Below are positions 26,171-35,020 of a stretch of 64,000 nucleotides of DNA, piece after piece. Every line of letters starts with the position of its first letter. The first letter of the stretch is position 1. Below the pieces are notes generated by a model. That model saw only the letters and a list, made by a program, of their open reading frames with translations, was not told where the DNA came from and did not search any database. The DNA is taken from positions 124,001-188,000 of the forward strand of contig NZ_JBELZM010000002.1 of assembly GCF_040273735.1 (NCBI RefSeq). Direction: 5' to 3'. A program made the translations under genes and the position numbers. Source of the DNA: Solibacillus sp040273735. GTDB lineage: Bacteria; Bacillota; Bacilli; Bacillales_A; Planococcaceae.

Positions 26171-28843
26171 ATGACAACAAAAATTATGACAGGTTCCGAA
26201 ATTCGTCGGCTTTATTTGAATTTCTTTAAAGAAAAAGGGCATCATATTGAACCATCAGCACCATTAGTTCCAATTAATGACCCATCACTTTTATGGATCA
26301 ACTCAGGGGTGGCGACATTAAAACCGTATTTTGACGGTCGTATCATTCCAGATAACCCGCGTATTACTAACGCACAAAAATCGATTCGTACTAACGATAT
26401 CGAAAACGTAGGGAAAACAGCGCGTCACCATACATTCTTTGAAATGTTAGGGAACTTCTCTATCGGGGATTACTTTAAAAAAGAATCTATTCATTACGCT
26501 TGGGAGTTTTTAACGGATCCAAAATGGATGGGCTTCGATCCTGAAAAGTTATCGGTAACAATCCACCCTGAAGATCAGGAAGCATATGACGTATGGCACA
26601 ATGAAATCGGGATTCCTAAAGAGCGCCTAATCCGACTTGAAGGCAACTTCTGGGATATCGGTGAAGGTCCATCTGGTCCAAACTCTGAAATCTTCTATGA
26701 TCGCGGTGAAGAGTACGGTGTTGGTGCACCGGCGGAAGAAATGTACACAGGCGGGGAAAACGAGCGTTACCTTGAAATTTGGAACCTTGTATTTTCTCAA
26801 TTCAACCACAATCCGGATGGCACATATACACCACTTCCAAAGCAAAACATCGATACAGGTATGGGTCTTGAACGTATCGTTTCTGTAGTACAAAACGTAC
26901 CAACAAACTTTGATACAGATCTTTTCATGCCAATCATTGAAAAAACGGAAACGTTTGCCAACCGTACGTACAAACGTCCGCATGAAGTGGATTTAAGCGA
27001 AATTTTCGGATCAACTGAAGATGTAAATACACCATTTAAAGTAATTGCCGACCACATCCGTACAGTAGCATTTGCTATCGGGGACGGTGCATTACCATCA
27101 AATGAAGGCCGCGGCTATGTATTGCGTCGTCTATTACGTCGTGCTGTTCGATATGCGAAAAAAATCGGCATCGAAAAGCCTTTTATGTTTGAGTTAGTGC
27201 CGACTGTCGGAGAGATTATGCATGATTTCTATCCGCAAGTAAAAGAAAAGGAAGCATTTATTCAACGTGTTATTAAAAACGAAGAAGTGCGCTTCCATGA
27301 AACACTTGACGGTGGATTAGCAATTTTCAACGAAGTTGCAGAAAGCCAAAAAGCAAAAGGCGAAACAGTTATTCCGGGTGCTGATGCATTCCGACTGTAT
27401 GATACATTCGGTTTCCCGATTGAGTTAACGGAAGAGTATGCAGAAGAAGTTGGCATGACAGTTGACCATGAAGGTTTTGAAGCTTCTATGGAACAACAGC
27501 GTGAACGTGCTCGTAATGCACGTGCTGATGTGGATTCAATGCAAGTGCAAAACGAAGTGCTTTCGAATTTAACACAGCAATCTACATTTATTTATGATGC
27601 ATTTGAAGCTTCTGCAAAAGTTGCTGCAATTGTTGTCAACGGACAGGAAACTTCAACTGCTTCTGAAGGTGAAGAAGCGTTGGTCATTCTATCCGAAACA
27701 CCGTTCTATGCTGAAATGGGTGGACAAATTGCCGATACTGGTCTCATTGAAGCAGACGGATTCACTGCCATCGTAAAAGATGTTCAGAAAGCACCAAATG
27801 GCCAGCCATTGCACACAGTTGTAGTAGAATCAGGTGAGATGAACGTCGGTGATACGGCTACTGCAAAAGTAGATGAAGCTAAACGTAAATTAATCCTTAA
27901 AAACCATACAGCAACACACTTAATGCACCGTGCGTTAAAAGACGTATTAGGAGACCATGTAGCACAAGCTGGTTCTTATGTTGGACCGGACCGTTTACGT
28001 TTTGACTTCTCTCACTTTGGCGCTGCAACGAAAGAAGAGCTTGCGCAAGTTGAGCGCGCAGTAAACGAAAAAATTTGGGAAGATATCGAAGTCATTATTC
28101 AGGAAATGGATATCGATTCTGCAAAAGCGATGGGTGCAATGGCGCTATTCGGTGAAAAATATGGTGACGTTGTCCGTGTTGTAGCCGTTTCGGACTACTC
28201 TATCGAACTTTGCGGCGGACTGCATGTAAGCCGTTCATCTGAAATCGGCATTTTCAAAATAGTATCTGAAAGTGGCATCGGTGCAGGTACACGCCGTATC
28301 GAGGCTGTTACAGGAAAATCGGCATATGAAGCGATTAAAGAAGAAGAAGCGATCTTGAATGAAGCGGCTGGCCTATTAAAATCAAATGCTAAAGATGTGG
28401 CAACTCGTGTGGCAACACTTCAAGCAGATTACAAAGAACTTCAACGCGAAAATGATTCATTGTCTCAAAAAATTGCAAATGCACAAGCTGGCGCAGTATT
28501 GGATGCCGCACAAAAAATTGGTGATGTGACAGTACTTGCTACTCGTGTAGAAGCAAAAGACAATAATCAATTACGCCAAATGATGGATGATTTAAAAGAA
28601 AAAATGGAATCAGCTGTTATTGTTCTAGGTGCTGTCGATGGCGAGAAAGTAATGTTATGCGCGGGTGTAACGAAGGACATCGTAGGTGGGAACTATCACG
28701 CTGGGAACATTGTGAAGCAAGTTGCTGAAGCTTGCGGCGGTAAAGGCGGCGGTCGTCCGGATATGGCGATGGCAGGTGCAAAAGATGCTGCTAAACTGGA
28801 AGAAGCGTTAAATGCTGTATACGAACATGTAAAATCTTTCTAA
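26171..28843 (+). CDS. alaS: alanyl-tRNA synthetase
   Basis: AlaRS charges tRNA-Ala. The 890-residue protein shows the class II catalytic core at the N-terminus (MTGSEIRRLYLNFF, FFEMLGNFSIGDYFK, GMGLERI), the editing domain with zinc ligands in HTATHLMHRAL and CGGLHVSRSSEIG, a coiled coil around 720-760, and the C-terminal DHHA1 domain with GGKGGGRPDMAMAG. Length is normal (about 878-890). ATG 26171 follows aggagg. Controlled by the T-box leader upstream. ireB-ruvX follow, as in B. subtilis. Confidence 0.98.
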   Translation: MTTKIMTGSEIRRLYLNFFKEKGHHIEPSAPLVPINDPSLLWINSGVATLKPYFDGRIIPDNPRITNAQKSIRTNDIENVGKTARHHTFFEMLGNFSIGDYFKKESIHYAWEFLTDPKWMGFDPEKLSVTIHPEDQEAYDVWHNEIGIPKERLIRLEGNFWDIGEGPSGPNSEIFYDRGEEYGVGAPAEEMYTGGENERYLEIWNLVFSQFNHNPDGTYTPLPKQNIDTGMGLERIVSVVQNVPTNFDTDLFMPIIEKTETFANRTYKRPHEVDLSEIFGSTEDVNTPFKVIADHIRTVAFAIGDGALPSNEGRGYVLRRLLRRAVRYAKKIGIEKPFMFELVPTVGEIMHDFYPQVKEKEAFIQRVIKNEEVRFHETLDGGLAIFNEVAESQKAKGETVIPGADAFRLYDTFGFPIELTEEYAEEVGMTVDHEGFEASMEQQRERARNARADVDSMQVQNEVLSNLTQQSTFIYDAFEASAKVAAIVVNGQETSTASEGEEALVILSETPFYAEMGGQIADTGLIEADGFTAIVKDVQKAPNGQPLHTVVVESGEMNVGDTATAKVDEAKRKLILKNHTATHLMHRALKDVLGDHVAQAGSYVGPDRLRFDFSHFGAATKEELAQVERAVNEKIWEDIEVIIQEMDIDSAKAMGAMALFGEKYGDVVRVVAVSDYSIELCGGLHVSRSSEIGIFKIVSESGIGAGTRRIEAVTGKSAYEAIKEEEAILNEAAGLLKSNAKDVATRVATLQADYKELQRENDSLSQKIANAQAGAVLDAAQKIGDVTVLATRVEAKDNNQLRQMMDDLKEKMESAVIVLGAVDGEKVMLCAGVTKDIVGGNYHAGNIVKQVAEACGGKGGGRPDMAMAGAKDAAKLEEALNAVYEHVKSF

Positions 28844-28869
28844 ACAACTAAATTTTACTACTGGCATAT

Positions 28870-28898
28870 TTGAAGTGCTTGCAGGAATAAGTTATAAT
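28870..28898 (+). promoter_or_regulatory. sigma-A promoter for ireB-ruvX
   Basis: TTGAAG (28870-28875) and TATAAT (28893-28898) with a 17-base spacer. Transcription would start close to a 5' hairpin (28908-28934) with arms GGAGATGG and CCATCTCC. Confidence 0.65.
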
Positions 28899-28960
28899 GA
28901 TATAAATGGAGATGGGAGAGTGTGCTCCATCTCCTCATTGCTGAAAGCGAGGTGCTGGTC

Positions 28961-29233
28961 TTGAGTTCTTTCGATAAAACAATGAAATTCAGTTTTCCAG
29001 AAGAATCCATGGAACAAGAAGTAAAGCAAGTGATGCTGAAGGTGTATGCGGCTTTAGAGGAAAAAGGGTACAATCCAACAAATCAAATTGTAGGGTATTT
29101 ATTATCTGGTGACCCGGCATACATCCCTCGCCACCAGGACGCACGTAATTTAATCCGCAAGCTTGAACGTGACGAGATTTTAGAGGAACTCGTTAGATTT
29201 TATATTAGAAAGAATACTGAGGCGGATAAATGA
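28961..29233 (+). CDS. IreB family regulatory phosphoprotein (YrzL, DUF965)
   Basis: The 90-residue product matches IreB/YrzL in length and sequence (FDKTMKFSFPEES, then NPTNQIVGYLLSGDPAYIPRHQDARNLI in segments). In Enterococcus, IreB is phosphorylated by the PASTA kinase IreK and affects cephalosporin resistance; in Bacillus its role is less clear. TTG 28961 follows gcgaggtg by 7 bases and gives the family start MSSFDKT; the longer frame upstream would run through the 5' hairpin. It overlaps ruvX by four bases, ATGA. Confidence 0.92.
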   Translation: MSSFDKTMKFSFPEESMEQEVKQVMLKVYAALEEKGYNPTNQIVGYLLSGDPAYIPRHQDARNLIRKLERDEILEELVRFYIRKNTEADK

Positions 29234-29646
29234 GAATTATGGGTTTAGACGTCGGCTCGAAAACAGTCGGCGTTGCAATTAGCGATGCGCTAGGGTGGAC
29301 AGCGCAAGGAATCGAGACGATAAAAATCGATGAAGCGGCAGGCGAATTTGGTATTGAACGTATTAATGAGCTTGTAAAGGAACACAATGTAACAGAATTC
29401 GTTGTAGGCTACCCGAAAAACATGAATAATACAATCGGTCCCCGAGGGGAAGCTTCCGAAAGCTATAAAAAGCTGCTGGAAGATACATTCGGTTTTCCTG
29501 TTAAGCTTTGGGACGAGCGTATGACAACGATGGCTGCTGAGCGTATGTTGATCGAAGCAGACGTAAGCCGTAAAAAAAGAAAGCAAGTTATTGATAAAAT
29601 GGCTGCTGTCATGATTTTACAAGGCTATTTAGATAGTAAAAACTAA
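29230..29646 (+). CDS. ruvX: RuvX/YqgF-family nuclease (YrrK)
   Basis: A 138-residue RNase H-fold protein of the YqgF family. It begins MRIMGLDVGSKTVGVAISD with the first catalytic aspartate, has VGYPKNMN and ends with DKMAAVMILQGYLD carrying another conserved aspartate. YqgF proteins are described as Holliday junction resolvase-like nucleases and, in E. coli, as taking part in 16S rRNA 5'-end maturation. It is translationally coupled to ireB. The pair downstream of alaS is conserved in Firmicutes. Confidence 0.92.
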   Translation: MRIMGLDVGSKTVGVAISDALGWTAQGIETIKIDEAAGEFGIERINELVKEHNVTEFVVGYPKNMNNTIGPRGEASESYKKLLEDTFGFPVKLWDERMTTMAAERMLIEADVSRKKRKQVIDKMAAVMILQGYLDSKN

Positions 29647-29753
29647 AGTTGCTCCACATGATGCTTTTTTGTACTTATCCGAAAAGGCTTTATGTATAAT
29701 GAGTTGAGCAGCAACAGGCACCAATGCCTAAATATTATGAAGAGGTGACGATC

Positions 29754-30044
29754 ATGTCAGAACAACAAAATCACATTACAGTAGTCGATGAAAACGGCAA
29801 CGAACAACTTTGCGAAATTTTACACACTTTCGATTCAGAAGAGTTCGGTAAATCATACGTATTATATTCTTTAGTAGGCGCAGAAGAAGATGAAGATGGC
29901 GCAGTTGAAATCTTTGCCTCTGCATTCGTTCCTGCTGAAAACGGTGAAGATGGCGAATTAACGCCTATCGAAACAGAAGCAGAATGGGATTTAATCGAAG
30001 AAGTATTAAATCAGATTGAAGACGAATTAGGCGAAGAAGAATAA
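29754..30044 (+). CDS. DUF1292 protein, single domain (YrzB-like)
   Basis: A 96-residue, strongly acidic protein with one DUF1292 unit: ITVVDENGNEQLCEILHTF, SYVLYSLVG and a closing ETEAEWDLIEEVLNQIEDE. It sits after ruvX as yrzB does in B. subtilis. ATG 29754 follows agaggtg by 6 bases. The function of DUF1292 proteins is unknown. A TATAAT at 29695-29700 may be its own -10 box. The next gene encodes two copies of the same domain. Confidence 0.88.
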   Translation: MSEQQNHITVVDENGNEQLCEILHTFDSEEFGKSYVLYSLVGAEEDEDGAVEIFASAFVPAENGEDGELTPIETEAEWDLIEEVLNQIEDELGEEE

Positions 30045-30058
30045 TTCATTTGACACGA

Positions 30059-30096
30059 TAAAAACAGAGTGGGTGATGAGCCTGCTCTGTTTTATT
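30059..30096 (+). terminator. hairpin between the two DUF1292 genes
   Basis: A 9-bp stem AAAACAGAG/CTCTGTTTT (30061-30069 with 30085-30093) precedes the second gene's ribosome site by about 10 bases. It is a terminator or an attenuating stem. Confidence 0.55.
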
Positions 30097-30117
30097 CATT
30101 CATTGGGAGGAATTAGT

Positions 30118-30630
30118 ATGGAAGAAAATATTTTTATTTTGCAAAAAGAAGATGGCGGAGAGCAGCAATGCCGCGTTGTATTTACATTTGATTCGGAAGA
30201 GCATTCTTATGTATTATTTTCATTAATTGGTGATGAAGAAGCAGGTATTTCTGCACTTCGCTATGTTCTCGATGAGAATGGCGAAATGAGTGGTTTTTCG
30301 GACATTGAAACAGATGAAGAATGGGCAATGGTTGAAGAAGTTATGAATACGGTGCTTGCAGAATTTGGCTCGGATCAGACAAATTACTTCACCATCACGA
30401 ATGAAGATGATGAAGAAGTTATGTGCCAAATATTGCATCGCTTCGATAGCAACGGCAAAAATTACTTGTTCTATGCAATAATGGAAGACGATGAGCCTGT
30501 ACTCGAGGAAGTATACGCTTCAGCTTACATCGCTGGCGACAATGGTGAAGTAGCGGACTTGCTTCCTATCGAAACAGATCAAGAGTGGGAAATGGTAGAA
30601 CAAGTATTAAACTCATTAGCACAAAACTAA
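30118..30630 (+). CDS. tandem DUF1292 protein (two fused YrzB-like domains)
   Basis: A 170-residue acidic protein made of two DUF1292 units, about residues 1-85 and 86-170. Each unit has the same landmarks: a Q/MC-x-V/I-L pattern (QQCRVVFTFDS and VMCQILHRFDS), a hydrophobic strand (SYVLFSLIGDEE and NYLFYAIMEDDE), and an ETDxEWxMVExVxN end. The units differ a good deal, so the duplication is old. ATG 30118 follows gggagg by about 7 bases. It lies directly after the single-domain gene, suggesting local duplication and fusion. Function unknown. Confidence 0.85.
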   Translation: MEENIFILQKEDGGEQQCRVVFTFDSEEHSYVLFSLIGDEEAGISALRYVLDENGEMSGFSDIETDEEWAMVEEVMNTVLAEFGSDQTNYFTITNEDDEEVMCQILHRFDSNGKNYLFYAIMEDDEPVLEEVYASAYIAGDNGEVADLLPIETDQEWEMVEQVLNSLAQN

Positions 30631-30637
30631 TTTCAAG

Positions 30638-30675
30638 AACCTTACTGACGATGTATACGACAGTAAGGTTTTTTT
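30638..30675 (+). terminator. terminator after the tandem DUF1292 gene
   Basis: A perfect 10-bp stem AACCTTACTG/CAGTAAGGTT (30638-30647 with 30661-30670) is followed by a T run. Confidence 0.9.
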
Positions 30676-30817
30676 ATTGTACAAAATTAGACAAAAACGA
30701 ACATTTTCTATTATAAAACGTCGCAAATAGTGAGAATTTACATACCTTTCGTGGCTCTATATTGTGTCGAAAGGAATTTTTATGTATCATTATGAAAGAG
30801 AAAAAGGGGGGACTCCC

Positions 30818-31936
30818 GTGCTAGACGAAAATAAGAAGCAAGAAATGTTCAATAAGATGAAAGAGCGTAAAGGAGAAGTTAAAACGGTGCGTAAAATAGT
30901 GGGAATCATCGCGCTTGTCGCTCTTCTTATTATTGCCATTGTCGGTTTCGTAGGATACAACTATGTGACATCGGCATTGGAACCGATGGACCCGGAATCG
31001 AACGAAAAAGTTGAAGTCGAAATTCCTATGGGCTCAGGTATTACATTAATATCAACTATTCTAGAAGATAAGGGCATTGTAAAGAATGCGCAGATTTTTA
31101 AATATTATACTAAATTTAAAAATGAATCGGAATTCCAAGCCGGCAGTTATTCTTTAACGAAATCCATGACACTCGACGAAATTATTGAAAGTTTAAAGAC
31201 GGGTCGTGTGTATCGCGAGCCTGTATTTACAATGACAGTGCCAGAAGGGTTAACGCTCGAGCAAGTAGCAGATGTTGTACAGAAAAATACTCCTCATAAA
31301 GCAGAAGACTTCATGAAAAAAGTGACGGATGCCGCTTATGTTCAGCAATTAATCACTGAATATCCTGATTTATTGTCAGAAGCTATTTTAAAGGAGAATA
31401 TCCGTCATCCGTTAGAAGGTTATTTATATCCGGCAACATACCCATTCTTTGAGGAAAACCCAACGATTGAGGAAATTATCGATACAATGCTTTCTGCAAT
31501 GAATACCATTGTTTCCGAATACACTCCGATATTGGAAGAACGCGAAACATCGGTACATGAATTGCTGACATTTGCATCATTACTTGAAGAAGAGGCAACT
31601 GCGCAAACAGATCGTGAAACAATTGCGAGTGTATTCTATAACCGTATGGAAATTGAGATGCCTTTACAGACAGACCCGACCGTACTGTATGCATTAGGTT
31701 CGCATAAAGACCGCGTGCTGTATGAAGATTTGGAAGTGGACAACCCGTATAATACGTATCAAAATGTTGGATTGCCTCCAGGACCAATTGCGGGAGCCGG
31801 AAAAACATCAATTGAAGCGGCATTGAACCCTTCACAAACTGATTATTTATATTTCCTGGCAGATAAAGAAGGCATAAATCATTTTGCTAAAACGTATGAA
31901 CAACATTTAGCGAACATCGAAAAATATTTACGTTAA
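30818..31936 (+). CDS. mltG: endolytic transglycosylase MltG (YrrL, YceG family)
   Basis: MltG cuts nascent peptidoglycan strands at the membrane. The 372-residue product has a cytoplasmic basic N-terminus, one membrane span (about residues 28-48), a LysM-like region and the YceG catalytic domain with LLTFASLLEEEA (catalytic Glu), FYNRM, PLQTDPTVLYALG, PYNTY and GLPPGPIAGAG. GTG 30818 is preferred because a very strong aaaaagggggg site lies just before it; ATG 30782 would add 12 residues and has its own aaagga site inside a small stem. Position after the DUF1292 genes and before trmR matches yrrL. Confidence 0.93.
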   Translation: MLDENKKQEMFNKMKERKGEVKTVRKIVGIIALVALLIIAIVGFVGYNYVTSALEPMDPESNEKVEVEIPMGSGITLISTILEDKGIVKNAQIFKYYTKFKNESEFQAGSYSLTKSMTLDEIIESLKTGRVYREPVFTMTVPEGLTLEQVADVVQKNTPHKAEDFMKKVTDAAYVQQLITEYPDLLSEAILKENIRHPLEGYLYPATYPFFEENPTIEEIIDTMLSAMNTIVSEYTPILEERETSVHELLTFASLLEEEATAQTDRETIASVFYNRMEIEMPLQTDPTVLYALGSHKDRVLYEDLEVDNPYNTYQNVGLPPGPIAGAGKTSIEAALNPSQTDYLYFLADKEGINHFAKTYEQHLANIEKYLR

Positions 31937-31950
31937 GAAAGTTAAGTTGT

Positions 31951-32025
31951 AGAAAAGGAATCGAATGGCTTGAAATTTCCGTTTTACGATGGAATTCAGG
32001 AAATTGTTCGCATTCCTTTTCTTTT
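31951..32025 (+). terminator. long hairpin terminator after mltG
   Basis: An imperfect stem of about 15 bp (from 31951 pairing with bases near 32002-32022, one mismatch) encloses a second stem GAAATTTCC/GGAAATT, and is followed by a short T run. Confidence 0.7.
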
Positions 32026-32074
32026 CATGCTATTATAAATTGTGATTTTTTGTCCTTATATAACAATTTTGTAG

Positions 32075-32124
32075 GCGCAAACATCTTCGTTTCGTCTTTT
32101 TTCTTGTGAATGAAAGATGTGCGC
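32075..32124 (+). promoter_or_regulatory. leader hairpin before trmR
   Basis: GCGCAAACATCTT (32075-32087) can pair with AAGATGTGCGC (32114-32124), leaving a 2-base bulge. It lies about 28 bases before the trmR start. Its role is unknown. Confidence 0.4.
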
Positions 32125-32152
32125 AAACAACCAGGTAAAGGGAGAATGACGA

Positions 32153-32785
32153 ATGGAATTATCAGACGCTTATATTGCTTCCTTCATTCCTGAACGTGAT
32201 GAATTACTAATGGAAATGGAACGCTTCGCAGAACAGAATCATGTCCCGATTATGCAGCTTGCAGGAATAGAGTCACTGAATCAAATTTTGCGTATTCAAA
32301 ATCCGAAATCGATTTTGGAAATTGGAACGGCAATTGGCTATTCTGCTTTACGAATGGCACAAGCGCTGCCAGATTGTCATATTGTGACGATAGAACGCGA
32401 TGTGTCGCGAGTTCAGTATGCCAAGGAATTCATTGCAAGGTCAGAGGTGGCAAACCGCATACAAGTAATAGAGGGCGATGCGTTAGAGGTAGACATGGAA
32501 ACACTTCCTACTACTTTTGATGCTGTTTTTATTGATGCGGCAAAAGGGCAATACATGAAGTTTTTCGAAAAATACGCATCACTTGTTCCATCGGGTGGCG
32601 TTTTATACATCGATAATATGTATATGCACGGATTATCAGATTTAGATATAAAAGATGTACCTAGAAGAAAAAGAACGATGATCCGCAATTTAAAAACATT
32701 TTCAGACTGGATCATGGCACATCCGGATTATTCGAGTGCCTTTTTCCCTGTCGGTGATGGTTTGTTAATTTGTTTGAAGAGGTGA
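32153..32785 (+). CDS. trmR: tRNA 5-hydroxyuridine methyltransferase TrmR (YrrM)
   Basis: A 210-residue class I SAM methyltransferase of the O-methyltransferase 3 family, with LEIGTAIGYSALRMA (motif I), IERD and DAVFIDAAKGQY (metal/substrate region). YrrM of B. subtilis, renamed TrmR, methylates 5-hydroxyuridine at the tRNA wobble position to 5-methoxyuridine. The next two genes make the 5-hydroxyuridine, so the operon covers the pathway. ATG 32153 follows aaaggga. The following gene starts five bases after its stop. Confidence 0.9.
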   Translation: MELSDAYIASFIPERDELLMEMERFAEQNHVPIMQLAGIESLNQILRIQNPKSILEIGTAIGYSALRMAQALPDCHIVTIERDVSRVQYAKEFIARSEVANRIQVIEGDALEVDMETLPTTFDAVFIDAAKGQYMKFFEKYASLVPSGGVLYIDNMYMHGLSDLDIKDVPRRKRTMIRNLKTFSDWIMAHPDYSSAFFPVGDGLLICLKR

Positions 32786-32790
32786 TTAGT

Positions 32791-33723
32791 GTGAAAAAAC
32801 CAGAATTATTAGTAACACCACAATCCATTGAGCATATTACAGCACTACTTGAGGCAGGTGCAGATGCTTTTGTGATCGGTGAACAAAAATTTGGCTTACG
32901 TTTAGCTGGAGACTTTACAGTAGCACAGGTGGAAGAAGCAACAAAGCTGATTCACGCTGCAGGTAAAAAGGTTTATGTAGCGGTCAATGCATTATTCCAC
33001 AACGATCGTTTAGACGCATTGGATGAATATTTAGTACAGATGCAGCGTATCGGGGTAGACGCACTATTATTTGGGGACCCTGCAGTAATTATCGCAGTGC
33101 GTGAAAACAACGTAACCGTTCCGTTGCATTGGAATCCGGAAACGATTGCAACGAACTTCTTCCAAGTGAACTATTGGGGTGAACGCGGTAGTAAGCGTGC
33201 AGTATTGGCACGTGAACTTTCAGTCGATGAAGTTATTGAAATTAAAGAAAATACAAAGCATGAAATCGAAGTACAAGTACATGGCATGACTTGTATGTTC
33301 CAATCTAAGCGCTCGCTTTTAGGAAACTATTTCCTGTACCGTGACGAAGCGATGGAAATTGAAAATCGTAAAGAAAACAAAAATATGTTCCTTCACGACA
33401 AAGAACGTAAAAATAAATATCCGATCTATGAGGATATGAATGGCACACATATCTTCTCCCCGAATGACATGTGCATTATCGAAGAGTTAAATGAATTGTT
33501 TGAGGCGGGTATCGATTCATTTAAAATTGATGGGGTCCTTCAAACGTTTGATTATACGGTGACAGTTACAAAACTTTACCGTCAAGCAATTGATACGTAT
33601 TTTGATCAAGGCGAAGATGCGTACGATGAAATTAAAACCGGGTTATTTGAGCAAATCGAAGCAATTCAGCCAGCGTTACGTCCACTGGATACTGGCTTCA
33701 TCTACAAGGAAACAGTCTACTAG
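32791..33723 (+). CDS. U32-family tRNA uridine hydroxylation protein, first subunit (YrrN/TrhP1-like)
   Basis: A 310-residue U32 'peptidase' family protein beginning KKPELLVTPQSIEHI. YrrN and YrrO of B. subtilis are needed for the prephenate-dependent synthesis of 5-hydroxyuridine in tRNA. GTG 32791 follows gaagaggtg by 7 bases and gives the family length (about 309). It is shorter than the partner encoded next and has a Cys-poor version of the middle region (only HGMTCMFQSKRSLLGNYF), suggesting that the partner carries the cluster-type cysteines. Confidence 0.88.
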   Translation: MKKPELLVTPQSIEHITALLEAGADAFVIGEQKFGLRLAGDFTVAQVEEATKLIHAAGKKVYVAVNALFHNDRLDALDEYLVQMQRIGVDALLFGDPAVIIAVRENNVTVPLHWNPETIATNFFQVNYWGERGSKRAVLARELSVDEVIEIKENTKHEIEVQVHGMTCMFQSKRSLLGNYFLYRDEAMEIENRKENKNMFLHDKERKNKYPIYEDMNGTHIFSPNDMCIIEELNELFEAGIDSFKIDGVLQTFDYTVTVTKLYRQAIDTYFDQGEDAYDEIKTGLFEQIEAIQPALRPLDTGFIYKETVY

Positions 33724-33742
33724 GAAGGAGAACGGACGCAGT

Positions 33743-35020
33743 ATGCTACAATTAATTCAAAATGAAAAGATCCGTGAAACTATTAACGGAAAAACAGTAA
33801 TTACGAAAAAACCAGAGCTTTTAGCACCGGCAGGAAGCTTGGAAAAATTAAAAGTAGCCGTTCACTACGGTGCTGACGCTGTATTTATAGGTGGTCAGGA
33901 ATTTGGTTTACGTTCAAACGCAGGGAACTTCACAATTGAAGAAATGAAGGAAGGCGTTGAATTTGCCAACAAATACGGAGCCGTTGTATATGTAACGACA
34001 AATATTTTCGCGCATAACGAAAATATGGACGGTTTGGAAGAATACCTGCAGGCAATCGAGGGAGCTGGCGTAAAAGGGATTATCGTTGCAGACCCGTTAA
34101 TTATTGAAACTTGTAAAAAGTGCGCCCCCTCTTTAGAAATCCATCTTTCTACACAGCAGTCTTTATCCAACTGGAAGGCGGTAAAGTACTGGAAAGAAGA
34201 AGGTTTGGAACGTGTTGTTTTAGCACGTGAAGTTGGCGGGGAAGAAATGCGTAAAATGAAAGAAGAGGTAGACATTGAAATCGAAGCATTTGTGCACGGT
34301 GCAATGTGTATCGCTTATTCCGGACGCTGTACACTTTCAAACCATATGACGGCACGTGACTCAAACCGTGGCGGCTGCTGTCAGTCTTGCCGTTGGGATT
34401 ATGATTTATATGAAAATAACGATGGTGAAGAAACAGCATTGTTTAACGAAGGTGAAGCACCGTTTGCAATGAGCCCGAAAGACTTGAAATTGATCGAATC
34501 CATTCCTCACATGATTGAGTTGGGGATTGATTCATTAAAAGTGGAAGGCCGAATGAAGTCGATTCACTATATTGCAACAGTTATTTCCGTTTATCGTAAA
34601 GTAATTGATGCTTACTGTGCAGATCCGGAAAACTTTACTTTTGAAAAAGAATGGCTGGAAGAATTGGCGCGCTGTGCAAACCGTGCAACTGCTTCGTCAT
34701 TCTTTGAAGGTGAGCCAAGCTATAAACAACAAATGTTTGGTTTCCATTCTCATAAAATGAAGTGGGATTTCGCAGGGTTTGTAATGGACTATGATGCCGA
34801 AACACAAATGGTAACATTAGAACAACGCAACTATTTCAAAACAGGCGATACGGTTGAATTTTTCGGCCCTAATATGGATACATTCAAAATGACGGTTGGC
34901 CAGCTTTGGGATGAAAAGGGTAATGAACTCGATGTTGCCCGCCACCCACTACAAATCGTTAAATTTAAAGTTGATCGCTCATTATCACATTTTGATATGA
35001 TGCGAAAGGAGAATAATTAA
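33743..35020 (+). CDS. U32-family tRNA uridine hydroxylation protein, second subunit (YrrO/TrhP2-like)
   Basis: A 425-residue U32 family protein with KKPELLAPAGSLEKLK at the start, the family signature HGAMCIAYSGRCTLSNHM, and a following CCQSCRW; these cysteines may hold a cofactor such as an iron-sulfur cluster (inference). The C-terminal part has the collagenase-like beta domain. ATG 33743 follows aaggag at about 12 bases; a longer in-frame opening upstream overlaps the previous gene and is not homologous. With the first subunit and TrmR it forms the 5-methoxyuridine pathway. It shares its last base with the udk start. Confidence 0.92.
   Translation: MLQLIQNEKIRETINGKTVITKKPELLAPAGSLEKLKVAVHYGADAVFIGGQEFGLRSNAGNFTIEEMKEGVEFANKYGAVVYVTTNIFAHNENMDGLEEYLQAIEGAGVKGIIVADPLIIETCKKCAPSLEIHLSTQQSLSNWKAVKYWKEEGLERVVLAREVGGEEMRKMKEEVDIEIEAFVHGAMCIAYSGRCTLSNHMTARDSNRGGCCQSCRWDYDLYENNDGEETALFNEGEAPFAMSPKDLKLIESIPHMIELGIDSLKVEGRMKSIHYIATVISVYRKVIDAYCADPENFTFEKEWLEELARCANRATASSFFEGEPSYKQQMFGFHSHKMKWDFAGFVMDYDAETQMVTLEQRNYFKTGDTVEFFGPNMDTFKMTVGQLWDEKGNELDVARHPLQIVKFKVDRSLSHFDMMRKENN

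Noticed and set aside
33590..33742. N-terminal extension of the second U32 gene
   Set aside because: It lies inside the first U32 gene, is not homologous to the family, and aaggag precedes the ATG at 33743.
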